Shown in pieces: positions 53,052 through 61,270 of a DNA stretch of 64,000 nucleotides (positions are counted from its first letter, which is position 1; each line of letters starts with the position of its first letter). The stretch is from Sinohyriopsis cumingii. Its lineage: Eukaryota; Mollusca; Bivalvia; Unionida; Unionidae. The notes under the pieces are model-generated. The model was not told where the DNA came from. It saw only the letters and a program-made list of their open reading frames with translations, and did not search any database. The translations under genes and the position numbers were made by a program. The stretch spans positions 33,344,644 to 33,408,643 of the forward strand of contig CM068831.1 in assembly GCA_028554795.2 (NCBI GenBank), written 5' to 3'.

Positions 53052-55280
53052 TTAATCCTGTTGGCGGTAACCCGAGAGCTTTCTATCAATGACGCTTGCA
53101 TCGATGATGTCGTTGTTGGTGACTTTGTCGGTGACTTCGTCAATAACAATTCTTCGAAGCTGATTCATTCTCCGTACTCTGGACACTGCGAGATAGACTA
53201 AATTTGACCATTCGATGCGATTATCAACCATCCAAACAATTGTGTCCGTGATGGTTAATCCCTGCGAGGAATGTATTGTCGTTGCGTATCCTAGCGTCCA
53301 CGGGGATTTATCAGCACGTAGCGCGTCCTCGACGACGCTGATATCAACGAGCACAATATCATTCAGCACAAGAATTTGTTTTTTTGTCCCTGACGCTGTC
53401 GGGCCCGGGATTTCAACTTCAATGTTCTGCCGCCGTGTGTCCGCGGGTCTATAACATAACGGCACTGGGCGCGTTGGAAACTTTTCCTTATGCAACGTAA
53501 ACAACTTTCGCTGAAGTGTGTCTCTGACTATCTTTCTACTCGCTACAATCAAATCGTTTGGTCTCCATGTTTCCCAGAATTCTTTTAACGGCGTTTCCGG
53601 AATCACCTCGCGGATTATTTCACATTGAACTCTATCCGGCTGTAATCTGATTAATTTTTTAACCTCGCGCAGTTGTTCATCAAGTGCTCGGTAATCAGTA
53701 TCGGTTTCTTCATAATAGTCCACAAAACCCTTTAACCAATCATGTGGACCCTCGCCGACAAATGGTGGTGGTTGGCCATGATCTCCGCACATTATCACCG
53801 CTGTATTCGCGCGCAGCAACCACTCAAGAAACATTTGTAAAACATCTAACGAAACAGTACATATCTCATCCCAGATGATAACCTCAGGAATAAATTTTTC
53901 ACCCATTCGATCAGGAGTCCACTCACCGCCGCTGTATCGAAAAAAGCTGTGATAAGTAACGGCGTCAACATTTCGTTGTTTTATCTCTCGCGCTAGTCTA
54001 TGGGTCGGTGTAAGCACGATTATACTTGCCCGCGTTCGAAATAATTCAATTGCCCGAGTCGTCTTTCCTGACCCGCCACAGCCGCTTAAATAAACTGTTT
54101 TATATCTACAAATTGGATCAGAACACGGTGGTGCATTAGACCATTCTGATAGATTATCACCGCGTAAGTAATTATTTTCAACGGTGACATCTGCTGACGG
54201 GGAATAATCGCGTCGTATTTCATTTTTAATTCTCCATATACCCAAACTCTCGTCCGCACTAGTAAACTCGGCTATGTTTCCCTTATACTTTACGTCTATA
54301 TAAAATGAATCAATCGCAACTCTAACCGCGGTGTCGGGAAATCTATTTATCATCGAGAATAAATTGATAGCGGCGTAACCCAGCATAGACGCCCTCAAAT
54401 GTGGATATGCCGGGCTGTCTCCATCGCTGTAGGTAACAACTGTACCCAACTTTGTTCCATTGGACAAGAAAGCTGTTTTGCAGTTCACGTATCTATTTTT
54501 TGCCACTGCGTCCTTGATTACGAAATCATATTCTGCGTCATCTATAATCAGCCGTGAGCAATATCGTTTGTAGTCGCAGTTTTTTCCATCTTGTGTGAAC
54601 TTACCAATTATTCTTCTACCGAGATCTTTTGCCTCGCGGTTTCGTTGGTTGAATATCTTTTTGGACCATTCGATGATATATTCCTCGTCGGCATCAATGT
54701 GTTTTCTGGACTCGTCAATTATGCTATCTAGACGCTCTGGTTCTGGTAACCAGACTTCAGTCTGCGCCCGGTATGATATAATCGCGTCACTGACAATCAA
54801 CGATACAAGCATGCTACAATCAATCATAAACCGTAGCAGCGCTATTGGAAGCCATCTCTTTTCAGCCATGTGTCTACCGATCCAAATATAACAACAGCGA
54901 TGAAGTCCTTCCGCGAATTCAAATGATACTATGCGAGCGAATCCGGTTAAATCAAAATCAGGCAGTGGTCCATTAATAGCAACACGAGTCATTTCATGTC
55001 TGGGGTGTCCAAATCGTTTAAAGTACTCAGCGGCGGATCCATACCCGAGAAAACTCTCTGGATAACAGGCAACCATATCAACGGAAATCATAGCGTCGCG
55101 GTTGTATTCAGTGTTCCATAGTCCACCGTGATAGTATTCCAAACAACTGGATTGTACATCCGGTAGAAATTCCTTGCGCGTTGGTCTCCACGCATTTTTC
55201 CTTGCTGCAACATGAGCCGCAACCGATGGAATCGTAAAACAATTTGTTAGCAGTTGTTCATCATGCTCTTCAAATTCCAT
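53052..55280 (-). CDS. Replicase, C-terminal part: polymerase-B-like + SF1 helicase
   Basis: 742 residues. N-terminal half has a motif A-like ISVDMVACYPESFLGYG (about 46-62) and motif C-like VRVAIDSFYID (about 318-328; the first Asp of the canonical DTDS is Ala). C-terminal half is SF1 helicase (Pif1/RecD-like): Walker A GCGGSGKTTRAIEL (about 398-411), Walker B VIIWDEIC (about 461-468), motif III MCGDHGQPPPF, motif V GYATTIHSSQGLTITDT, motif VI LAVSRVRRMNQ. A polymerase-helicase fusion serves replication of the element's own DNA. Its ATG overlaps the upstream gene by 34 nt in the -1 frame, and in relatives I recall the two regions are one protein, so the natural start may lie at 56308. Confidence 0.8.
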   Translation of the reverse strand: MEFEEHDEQLLTNCFTIPSVAAHVAARKNAWRPTRKEFLPDVQSSCLEYYHGGLWNTEYNRDAMISVDMVACYPESFLGYGSAAEYFKRFGHPRHEMTRVAINGPLPDFDLTGFARIVSFEFAEGLHRCCYIWIGRHMAEKRWLPIALLRFMIDCSMLVSLIVSDAIISYRAQTEVWLPEPERLDSIIDESRKHIDADEEYIIEWSKKIFNQRNREAKDLGRRIIGKFTQDGKNCDYKRYCSRLIIDDAEYDFVIKDAVAKNRYVNCKTAFLSNGTKLGTVVTYSDGDSPAYPHLRASMLGYAAINLFSMINRFPDTAVRVAIDSFYIDVKYKGNIAEFTSADESLGIWRIKNEIRRDYSPSADVTVENNYLRGDNLSEWSNAPPCSDPICRYKTVYLSGCGGSGKTTRAIELFRTRASIIVLTPTHRLAREIKQRNVDAVTYHSFFRYSGGEWTPDRMGEKFIPEVIIWDEICTVSLDVLQMFLEWLLRANTAVIMCGDHGQPPPFVGEGPHDWLKGFVDYYEETDTDYRALDEQLREVKKLIRLQPDRVQCEIIREVIPETPLKEFWETWRPNDLIVASRKIVRDTLQRKLFTLHKEKFPTRPVPLCYRPADTRRQNIEVEIPGPTASGTKKQILVLNDIVLVDISVVEDALRADKSPWTLGYATTIHSSQGLTITDTIVWMVDNRIEWSNLVYLAVSRVRRMNQLRRIVIDEVTDKVTNNDIIDASVIDRKLSGYRQQD

Positions 55281-56308
55281 GGCGGTTTTTTCATCTTGTT
55301 GTGAAACGCTTCAGTGCGATATAATTCACCGTTTGGTCTTACAAACTGATCAAAGGTATCCGCATCGTTTTCAGCGCTGCGAAGTAACCACACTGACACA
55401 GGGTCGTTTTTCCACAAACAAGCAATAGCATCAAATAGTTTCCTCTCCGCGAGAAAACCATCCTCTCCCAGGAATTCCCCCGGGGTATACTTTACTGTTC
55501 TATCCCGTGGAAATATTGTGACCGCGGGCGTCCACGCGTGTTCGTTATGATCAATAATTTTGATTGGGGCTCCCTTTGATCTATACTTTGATTCATATAA
55601 TACTTCACCGGTTATTGTTGTAACGGTTATTGGAAATCTCAACGACGTTTCTAATTTCGCTATGTCGCTGATGGTTGCTCCTCGCTCGCGCACTGTCTCC
55701 TCCCATTGGTTTATTTTGCTACGTCGTAAATCGGTCAGTTTATTTCCTCGACACGCATTTGTAAAATGCTCTATTACTCGTTCTGCTACACAATTTATCC
55801 CCGTTGACTGTTTCATCGGCGCTAGTTTTCCGATATCAGGTTTCTTATTTAACGGGTATATTCCATAGACAACTGCTGTTTCAGGATACGCTCGTTCATA
55901 GTATGGTCTGTCAATTCCGGTTAACAACCCTGGCTTGGAGTCGCGGCTAACAATGACTGATTTCTTGTCGCTGAGAACCGGTTCAAATTTATCACGTATG
56001 ATCCAATTACCTGATTCCACCCGGACGATGAATTTTACTCTGAAGAAATACTTTTTACCGTCAAGTTGTGATATTATCGTTGCTGCGCGGTTGTCGTTCA
56101 TGGTAGCATCAACAACACCATCAATTCGAAATGTTGACCAACTATGAGATGCACCATCACGCTTGAATTCATTGATACAATCGCGTATTTTATTCAACAG
56201 GGTTCTATCGTTTATTAACGCTTTTGGTGCGTCCTTGAGGACTCTATCGAGATTAAACCTAATATTTTTCCAGGGCTTAATTGCTGCTAATCTCTCGAAC
56301 TCCTCCAT
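55247..56308 (-). CDS. Replicase, N-terminal part
   Basis: 353 residues from ATG at 56308 (MEEFERLAAIKPW). The block WEETVRERGATISDIAKLET (about 222-241) followed by a HNEHAWTPA segment (about 273-281) looks like the N-terminal region that precedes polymerase/helicase replicases of this type (recalled, not checked). The frame ends at 55247, about 40 nt past a minus-strand A6 run (55286-55291), after which the replicase continues in the -1 frame. One shift there would account for the split. No catalytic exonuclease motif is evident. Intact up to the break. Confidence 0.7.
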   Translation of the reverse strand: MEEFERLAAIKPWKNIRFNLDRVLKDAPKALINDRTLLNKIRDCINEFKRDGASHSWSTFRIDGVVDATMNDNRAATIISQLDGKKYFFRVKFIVRVESGNWIIRDKFEPVLSDKKSVIVSRDSKPGLLTGIDRPYYERAYPETAVVYGIYPLNKKPDIGKLAPMKQSTGINCVAERVIEHFTNACRGNKLTDLRRSKINQWEETVRERGATISDIAKLETSLRFPITVTTITGEVLYESKYRSKGAPIKIIDHNEHAWTPAVTIFPRDRTVKYTPGEFLGEDGFLAERKLFDAIACLWKNDPVSVWLLRSAENDADTFDQFVRPNGELYRTEAFHNKMKKPPWNLKSMMNNC

Positions 56309-56310
56309 AT

Positions 56311-56347
56311 AATTAAAACAAGTATTTAAATGAAAGAATATAGTATA
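56311..56347 (+). promoter_or_regulatory. Divergent promoter-like region between replicase and Cys-rich genes
   Basis: AT-rich 37 bp with an AATTAAAACA box at 56311-56320, similar to the box before late genes but 33 nt (not 27) from the plus-strand ATG at 56348. It also lies directly upstream of the replicase ATG (56308) on the minus strand. Confidence 0.5.
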
Positions 56348-56694
56348 ATGAATCACTGTAAATGGTTGATGATTGGGTCGACAACCCCGTGCAATAAATC
56401 ATGTAGAGGTGAATTCTGCGGGTATCATTTACAAAGCGTTCGTAATGTTCAAATGGCCCCCTCCCGTGCTTGGTTTGCCACGTTGGTGTAAGAGGAAAAT
56501 CACAATTATGTATCAATTGTGGCGGCAAACGATACAGGGAACTAAAACGCTATTATGACAAACGAATAAAAAACGCCGTCACTGACTCCGTCCTTGACTC
56601 CATCCTTGACTCCGTCAAGGACAAAATCATCAAAACTCCTCAGGACTACATTGCAAGGTTTATAATTAAACCAAATAATAAATTAGACAAGTAG
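56348..56694 (+). pseudogene. Small Cys-rich zinc-ribbon protein, frame broken
   Basis: Starts MNHCKWLMIGSTTPCNKSC with Cys/His pairs (CNKSCRGEFCGYH); the first frame reads on to about 56480 but loses the Cys pattern. A -1 frame, open from 56446, carries the second zinc pair region (CLVCHV...LCINCGGKR) and ends at 56694 after a repeated Asp-Ser-Val/Ile-Leu helix (12-bp repeats, 56577-56630). One -1 shift between 56443 and 56452 accounts for it. Function unknown; such Cys-rich proteins may bind nucleic acid. Confidence 0.65.
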
Positions 56695-56707
56695 TATTAT
56701 TATACAA

Positions 56708-57242
56708 ATGAACCAAGAATTTCAGCCGCATCCTGTGCTCGTTAATTACGAGACATCTCGCGACGGCGTTGTTAGAAACTGCAGACTGAAGAAGCCGGTT
56801 GGTACCGTAAATAATCACGGGTATTTGGTGTTTGGTGCCGGGGGGGGGGATTTATCTTGTTCACAGGGTGGTATATGAAGCGTTTAACGGATTGATCAAC
56901 GACGGTCTTGTTATTGATCACATTGATGGATGTCCTCAAAATAACAGACTGTGTAATCTGCAAGCCATCTCTCAGAGGGAAAATAATAAAAAAGGCCAAA
57001 CTGGTAAGTTTTCAAAGCAAGCAACGGGGGTCAAGTCGTTTGATACATCAACGCACGAGGAAAAAATATTTCAGTCGATGAATGAGGCAGGAAAATATTT
57101 CGACATTTGTAGGGCCTCAGTACTATTTGTTGCAGAACGAGTATATCAAACAGCGATCTCAAAAAAGACGGGTCACATAATTCGATTTTCGTATATAAAT
57201 AAATCCTCCGATTATAAGGTCACCGTGACAAGGTCACCATGA
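56708..57242 (+). pseudogene. HNH homing-type endonuclease, frameshifted at a G10 run
   Basis: ATG at 56708 (MNQEFQPHPVLVNYETSRDG), giving a NUMOD4-like head (VRNCRLKKPVGT ... HGYLVFG). At the G10 run 56840-56849 the frame shifts; the second frame carries the HNH core: IYLVHRVVYEAFNG, then VIDHIDGCPQNNRLCNLQAI with HID and N residues in the expected positions, and an HTH-like tail (MNEAGKYFDICRASVLFVAE). HNH nucleases of this type are often mobile passengers in viral genomes. The G10 is a likely site of length error or of true slippage. Confidence 0.78.
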
Positions 57243-57338
57243 CGAATTGTCTGTTTCAACTTCATACTAGATAACACACCTCGGGATTGATACGCAGGGT
57301 TCATTTTGTAAAATATTTTTTTTTTATTTAGAAATAAG

Positions 57339-57716
57339 ATGTTTTATAAGAATATGAATATCGAAGACATCAATAATATATTAACCGAGATTTCAAAATT
57401 AAAAAATCAAGGAATTGTATTATCTGATAAGCTTGATAACCATAAAATATTGTCCGATTATGAAATTATTAACGAGCAATCAAAGAAAGGTCGATATACC
57501 ATGCCACGTGAGTATTCTTTTATAAAGCGATTACAATATACGATCAATGAAAACCTCTATGGCAATGACCTAAATGCATTTATTGGATTGTTTACTACCG
57601 TTGAAAAAATACGACAAAAACTCGGACAGGCTTTTGAACGGCGTCGAGAAATCTCTAATAAAATTAAAAACATTAGAAGGATTATAGACGAAAACTCCGT
57701 GGAGCCTGGCATGTAG
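57339..57716 (+). CDS. Unknown helical protein
   Basis: 125 residues, MFYKNMNIEDINNILTEISK. Mostly predicted helix with heptad-like Leu/Ile and many Lys/Asn. No domain recognised. Preceded by a very T-rich tract (57317-57330). It may be an early or accessory gene. Confidence 0.5.
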   Translation: MFYKNMNIEDINNILTEISKLKNQGIVLSDKLDNHKILSDYEIINEQSKKGRYTMPREYSFIKRLQYTINENLYGNDLNAFIGLFTTVEKIRQKLGQAFERRREISNKIKNIRRIIDENSVEPGM

Positions 57717-57725
57717 CGTACGGAA

Positions 57726-58211
57726 GTGAATTTTTACGTTGTATACATTTTTTTCCCCCCGATAGGTCGTGGTAAGGCTGCCACAGGGAAATTAGAAATT
57801 ACGGAGCAATTTGCAATAATGGTAGGCGAATCACTTACTACTCGGCTAGCCAGAGAGCGGCTAGCAGCGCTTAAAAAGTTCATACCGTTACGAGACAGGG
57901 TCCGAAAACAACTTCAAACGCGGCAACAACTACAAACTGATTTTGCTGTTGGAAGTGAACAACTCTTTGCTCCGGTAAAAAGCTCAACTGTGCCAGTCCT
58001 CGGTGCGCTTGAAAAGATAGCGGCTCAGACCGAGCAAACAAAAGAGTCTCTGAAAACACTTCCTGCGAAAATAGCGGTTGCTACAACACGGCCGCCACCA
58101 CTCGATATAACGGACCCACAAGAACCTTATGTTACAATGGCCGATGAAGAAGAACTAGGCGCCACCGCAAGAGAACCAGAAGAAGAAATACCGGAAGAAA
58201 TACCGGAATAG
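57726..58211 (+). CDS. Unknown protein with integrase-head-like N-terminus and acidic tail
   Basis: Open from a GTG at 57726; the first ATG is at 57818 (MVGESLTTRLARERLAALKK). The stretch FFPPIGRGKAATGKLEIT upstream of that ATG resembles the integrase head (YYSPRGYWKGKAAIGKL), so the 5' part may be a remnant or captured duplicate. The middle is helical and Gln-rich (QLQTRQQLQTDFAVGSEQLF). The tail is acidic (EEELGATAREPEEEIPEEIP). It ends in the -1 frame relation to the next gene. Function unknown. Confidence 0.5.
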   Translation: MNFYVVYIFFPPIGRGKAATGKLEITEQFAIMVGESLTTRLARERLAALKKFIPLRDRVRKQLQTRQQLQTDFAVGSEQLFAPVKSSTVPVLGALEKIAAQTEQTKESLKTLPAKIAVATTRPPPLDITDPQEPYVTMADEEELGATAREPEEEIPEEIPE

Positions 58212-58336
58212 AGATAAAGGAGAATATACCCTCTAAAGTACTTACAAAGTCCGCAATAGATAAAATTAGAGCCTTCGACAGCTACGAAGGATTAGTTAAT
58301 TTTACTGCCATAAATTTTGATAAGGATTCACGAGAG

Positions 58337-58735
58337 ATGTATATCAATAGCGATTACGAGAAAAATATAAAGTCGTTAAAGGATTGGACAAGAATAGTGT
58401 ATTTGGCAACTAAACATAAAAATGTATTACCACCGCGTGATAATAATTATATAATATTCCACGAGAAAGTAAAAAGTAAAAGACCAAAGCACGGAAAAGG
58501 ATACTCCGTTGGTAAAGACGTTACTTGTCCTGGTAATGTTCTCAGTGATATATCACGGCTGGAAGTACTAATCGGAGGAAAACGAGCCGGAAATAACTCT
58601 CCGGAAATAATCAATGAGGCCGCTGATATTTGCAGGCGGTTATTTGCCGGTGGTATCATGGACATTAATGTATATCGAACGCTCATAGACGAACTCGTGG
58701 ACGGTTTTGATGACCACGGTCATTACAGCGATTGA
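58337..58735 (+). CDS. Unknown protein continuing from the acidic tail gene
   Basis: 132 residues from MYINSDYEKNIKSLKDWTRI, but the same frame is open upstream to about 58148, inside the previous gene, without an ATG. The join near 58200 would be a -1 change and would fuse an acidic tail to this domain. It may therefore be one gene split by a lost base. The C-terminus is a helical bundle (EIINEAADICRRLFAGGIMD). Function unknown. Confidence 0.5.
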   Translation: MYINSDYEKNIKSLKDWTRIVYLATKHKNVLPPRDNNYIIFHEKVKSKRPKHGKGYSVGKDVTCPGNVLSDISRLEVLIGGKRAGNNSPEIINEAADICRRLFAGGIMDINVYRTLIDELVDGFDDHGHYSD

Positions 58736-58744
58736 CCAATCACT

Positions 58745-58776
58745 AATTGGAAAACACTGGTGTTTTTATAATAAAG
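58745..58776 (+). promoter_or_regulatory. AATTGGAAAACAC box before the minor capsid gene
   Basis: GAAAACAC begins at 58750 and the ATG is at 58777, exactly 27 nt. Ends in an ATAATAAAG sequence before the start codon. Confidence 0.72.
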
Positions 58777-59256
58777 ATGATTATACACTACAACCATGAT
58801 AAACCAGTCAGCGTCTACGTGGTAAACTCACGATTGCCTGTATACCGCGCGTGGTACGGAGACGGTCTCGGTAGCACCATTGCGGGGTTATTTACAAGAA
58901 TGGCTCCAAAAGTGGCGCCGTTAGCTAAACAATTAGGAATGAAGGCTATTGATGTTATTCGTGATAGGGGTTTTAGTGCTATTGGAGATGTCGCCGGAAG
59001 GGCGTTTTCTGCCGCACGAGATAAACTAGCATCGTTGGTGAGAAAAAGAAAACAGAAACCACCGGTGATGCCATCAACGACAGTGATGCCTGCAAATGTC
59101 AGCAAAGTAATAAATAACGCCGTGGAAGAAAAACTAGAGTCATTGGCGGCTCTGGCAAAGCCATCCACCGATGCAACAACCAACGCGCTCATGAACGCGA
59201 TAGCGGGAAGTGGCCTTAAACAAAATTTAAAGAATTTACGACGAAAACGACGTTGA
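58777..59256 (+). CDS. Minor capsid-like protein (Gly-rich membrane-active type)
   Basis: 159 residues from the ATG at 58777 (MIIHYNHDKPVSVY), chosen for the 27-nt box spacing. Contains GDGLGSTIAGLFTRMAPKVA (about 29-48), an amphipathic helix preceded by a GxGxG motif, comparable with GHGLGDML in the minor capsid of element 1 and with adenovirus pVI/pX-type helices. Basic C-terminus (NLKNLRRKRR). Placed directly before the capsid gene. Likely role: DNA or membrane interaction within the virion; inferred from composition and position. Confidence 0.68.
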   Translation: MIIHYNHDKPVSVYVVNSRLPVYRAWYGDGLGSTIAGLFTRMAPKVAPLAKQLGMKAIDVIRDRGFSAIGDVAGRAFSAARDKLASLVRKRKQKPPVMPSTTVMPANVSKVINNAVEEKLESLAALAKPSTDATTNALMNAIAGSGLKQNLKNLRRKRR

Positions 59257-59291
59257 TGAAAATCGTAGATTTTCCACTCAAAGAGTTTCGC

Positions 59292-59322
59292 AATTGAAAA
59301 CATCAACATGATAAATAATAAA
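59292..59322 (+). promoter_or_regulatory. AATTGAAAAC box before the capsid gene
   Basis: GAAAAC starts at 59296, 27 nt before the ATG at 59323. This favours the start MFARTADPAFDMD over an in-frame ATG five codons upstream (59308). Confidence 0.72.
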
Positions 59323-60747
59323 ATGTTTGCGCGAACCGCTGATCCCGCGTTTGATATGGACGCCCCAGTGCGCAGGGATGATTCTGTCCGTGATTATCAA
59401 TTTTATTCCTATCAACCACCACAAGCCGACCTACGATCGCGAATTGAACTTCAAGTCCAAGATACCAGTAAATACTTTTTGCCGTGTGAAGCGTTTATCG
59501 AAATTGAGGGAGAACTTGTAACAAATGCTGCCGATAATGCACCATACGCAAATGACGGTCGTGTTCGAGTTGGTTTTGTCAACAACGGTATCATGGCGTT
59601 ATTTGAGAGTGCCAGATATCTTATTGACGGGCGAGAAATTGAATCAATAGAACGCGAGGTTGATGTTGCAACGACGATAATTGGGCTAGCAAGATACTCA
59701 GATGATTATACAAGATCGGCGGGCCCATCTATGATGTTCGCAAAGGATACCACTAATAACGCTGATCATATTCAGTACATTAACGTGCTGACACCACAAG
59801 ATACTTCAGTTGCTAATCAAGCTGAAGCAGCCAACCCAGACCGCAGGGCAAGACCAGGTGACAATTTTACTATTATAAAAAGTACTAACGATAATTTTAA
59901 TCTAGGGTTTGCAACACGAGTAGCAACATTACAAGGACAACGCCGACAGTTTTCATGCGCGATTCCACTCCATCACATATTCGGATTTTGTAGAAATGTC
60001 AGAAAAGTTATCTATGGGGCTAAGCATACAATCGCTCTAACGCGAAGGGGCGATGATAACAATGCAATATGGCGTGCTGCTGGTGTCGCTGCCGGTAAAG
60101 TCGTTTTAACTAAAATAGCATTGTGGATGCCGGTGTTGACTCCATCAGTTACCACGGAAGCACGATTGTTATCATTTATGGAACAGGGAGGGAAATCGTT
60201 GTTGAGTTGGCTAGCGGTAACAACTGATGCTAAAGAGGATAATGTCGCTGATACATTTACATGGCACTTGGCATCAAAACAAGGCGTTTCAGCCCCGCGT
60301 CATATATTTATAGCGCTACAGAATAGGGATCGATTGGGTAATCAAGAACGCAGCCATATGATATTTGATCGATTAGTCAGGGAGGTTTCGCTGAGAATAA
60401 ACGGACAACAGGAACCATCCGAGGATATACAGCTTAATTACGACAACAACCATGTCGCACGTGTGTATCATTGGATGCTGTCATATATGGGTCGTGATCA
60501 AAACGTTGACACCGGTTTGCAAATATCACAACTTGATTTTAAAAACCTGTATCCGATTTATTACTTTTCGTTGGAACATCTTGATTTAACGAGACAGTCC
60601 GTCGTTGATATACACTTCCGAGCTCGTATAGCCCCGGGTGGTGTTGATTATAGAGCGGTTGCTGTCATTCTCAGCGATAAATCAATGCTGTTGGAAGGTG
60701 TTGGTGGACGAATGAGAATCGTTGATGCACCAGTGGAAAACATGTAA
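59323..60747 (+). CDS. Capsid protein, double jelly-roll-like
   Basis: 474 residues from ATG at 59323. Long beta-rich sequence with the mid-length pattern of double jelly-roll capsids, e.g. FLPCEAFIEIEGELV (about 52-66), GFVNNGIMALFESARYLIDG (about 84-103), VIYGAKHTIALTRR (about 230-243), VSLRINGQQEP (about 360). The size, the neighbouring protease, ATPase and minor capsid genes support the assignment more than any single motif. It would form the hexagonal capsomers. Intact over the full length; the stop is TAA followed at once by the next AATTGAAAAC box. Confidence 0.75.
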   Translation: MFARTADPAFDMDAPVRRDDSVRDYQFYSYQPPQADLRSRIELQVQDTSKYFLPCEAFIEIEGELVTNAADNAPYANDGRVRVGFVNNGIMALFESARYLIDGREIESIEREVDVATTIIGLARYSDDYTRSAGPSMMFAKDTTNNADHIQYINVLTPQDTSVANQAEAANPDRRARPGDNFTIIKSTNDNFNLGFATRVATLQGQRRQFSCAIPLHHIFGFCRNVRKVIYGAKHTIALTRRGDDNNAIWRAAGVAAGKVVLTKIALWMPVLTPSVTTEARLLSFMEQGGKSLLSWLAVTTDAKEDNVADTFTWHLASKQGVSAPRHIFIALQNRDRLGNQERSHMIFDRLVREVSLRINGQQEPSEDIQLNYDNNHVARVYHWMLSYMGRDQNVDTGLQISQLDFKNLYPIYYFSLEHLDLTRQSVVDIHFRARIAPGGVDYRAVAVILSDKSMLLEGVGGRMRIVDAPVENM

Positions 60748-60776
60748 TTGAAAACACAAACGCGTTTACAATAAAA
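60745..60776 (+). promoter_or_regulatory. AATTGAAAACAC box before the 160-residue basic gene
   Basis: Overlaps the capsid TAA. The G of GAAAACAC is at 60750, 27 nt before the ATG at 60777. Confidence 0.75.
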
Positions 60777-61259
60777 ATGTATAGTGTTGTCGGTGTAGAG
60801 TTGACCGATGGTCAAGTCAAGAAATTACGATCAAAGTCGGCTAAACAATGTGGAACCACAATAACGTTAAAGCCGTCACAGATGGCAGGTGGTAATCATA
60901 AGATATCGTTGACGGCGCGTCAAATAAAACATTTCAATGATGCGATGAAGAATAAAAAGGGTGTTCAAATAGATTTTTCGGCCGCAGCGATTAAAAACAT
61001 GGAAAAGACCGGTGGGATATTTCCGTTGTTAGCTGCGATTCCAGCGTTGATTGCCGCGGCGGCCCCAGCAGTGGCAAAGGCGGCTGCATTAGGAGCCGTT
61101 GGTACCGCGGCGGGAATGGCATTGAAGAAGGCAACCGGGAAAGGCTATAAAAAAAAGAAACGAGGACGACCCGTAGCCGGAAAGGGTCTAAGACTACCGG
61201 GAACCCCGTATTCATGGTACTCGGGGAAGGGTCTAAGACTACCGGGAACCGTTTATTAA
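60777..61259 (+). CDS. Basic structural protein with a duplicated C-terminal motif
   Basis: 160 residues, MYSVVGVELTDGQVKKL. The pattern LTARQIKHFNDAMKNKKGVQ followed by IDFSAAAIKNMEKTGG and an Ala/Leu-rich hydrophobic helix (LLAAIPALIAAAAPAVAKAA) is typical of small penton-base/core-associated proteins in these viruses, as I recall. A Lys/Arg-rich region (KKKKRGRP) follows. Near the end the motif GKGLRLPGT occurs twice; its DNA is a 24-bp direct repeat (61182-61205 and 61227-61250). Role uncertain: virion core or membrane contact. Confidence 0.7.
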   Translation: MYSVVGVELTDGQVKKLRSKSAKQCGTTITLKPSQMAGGNHKISLTARQIKHFNDAMKNKKGVQIDFSAAAIKNMEKTGGIFPLLAAIPALIAAAAPAVAKAAALGAVGTAAGMALKKATGKGYKKKKRGRPVAGKGLRLPGTPYSWYSGKGLRLPGTVY

Positions 61260-61270
61260 CGCAAGAGTCA

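Noticed and set aside
54595..54891. Plus-strand frames inside the replicase
   Set aside because: Antisense shadows of the replicase coding strand without features.
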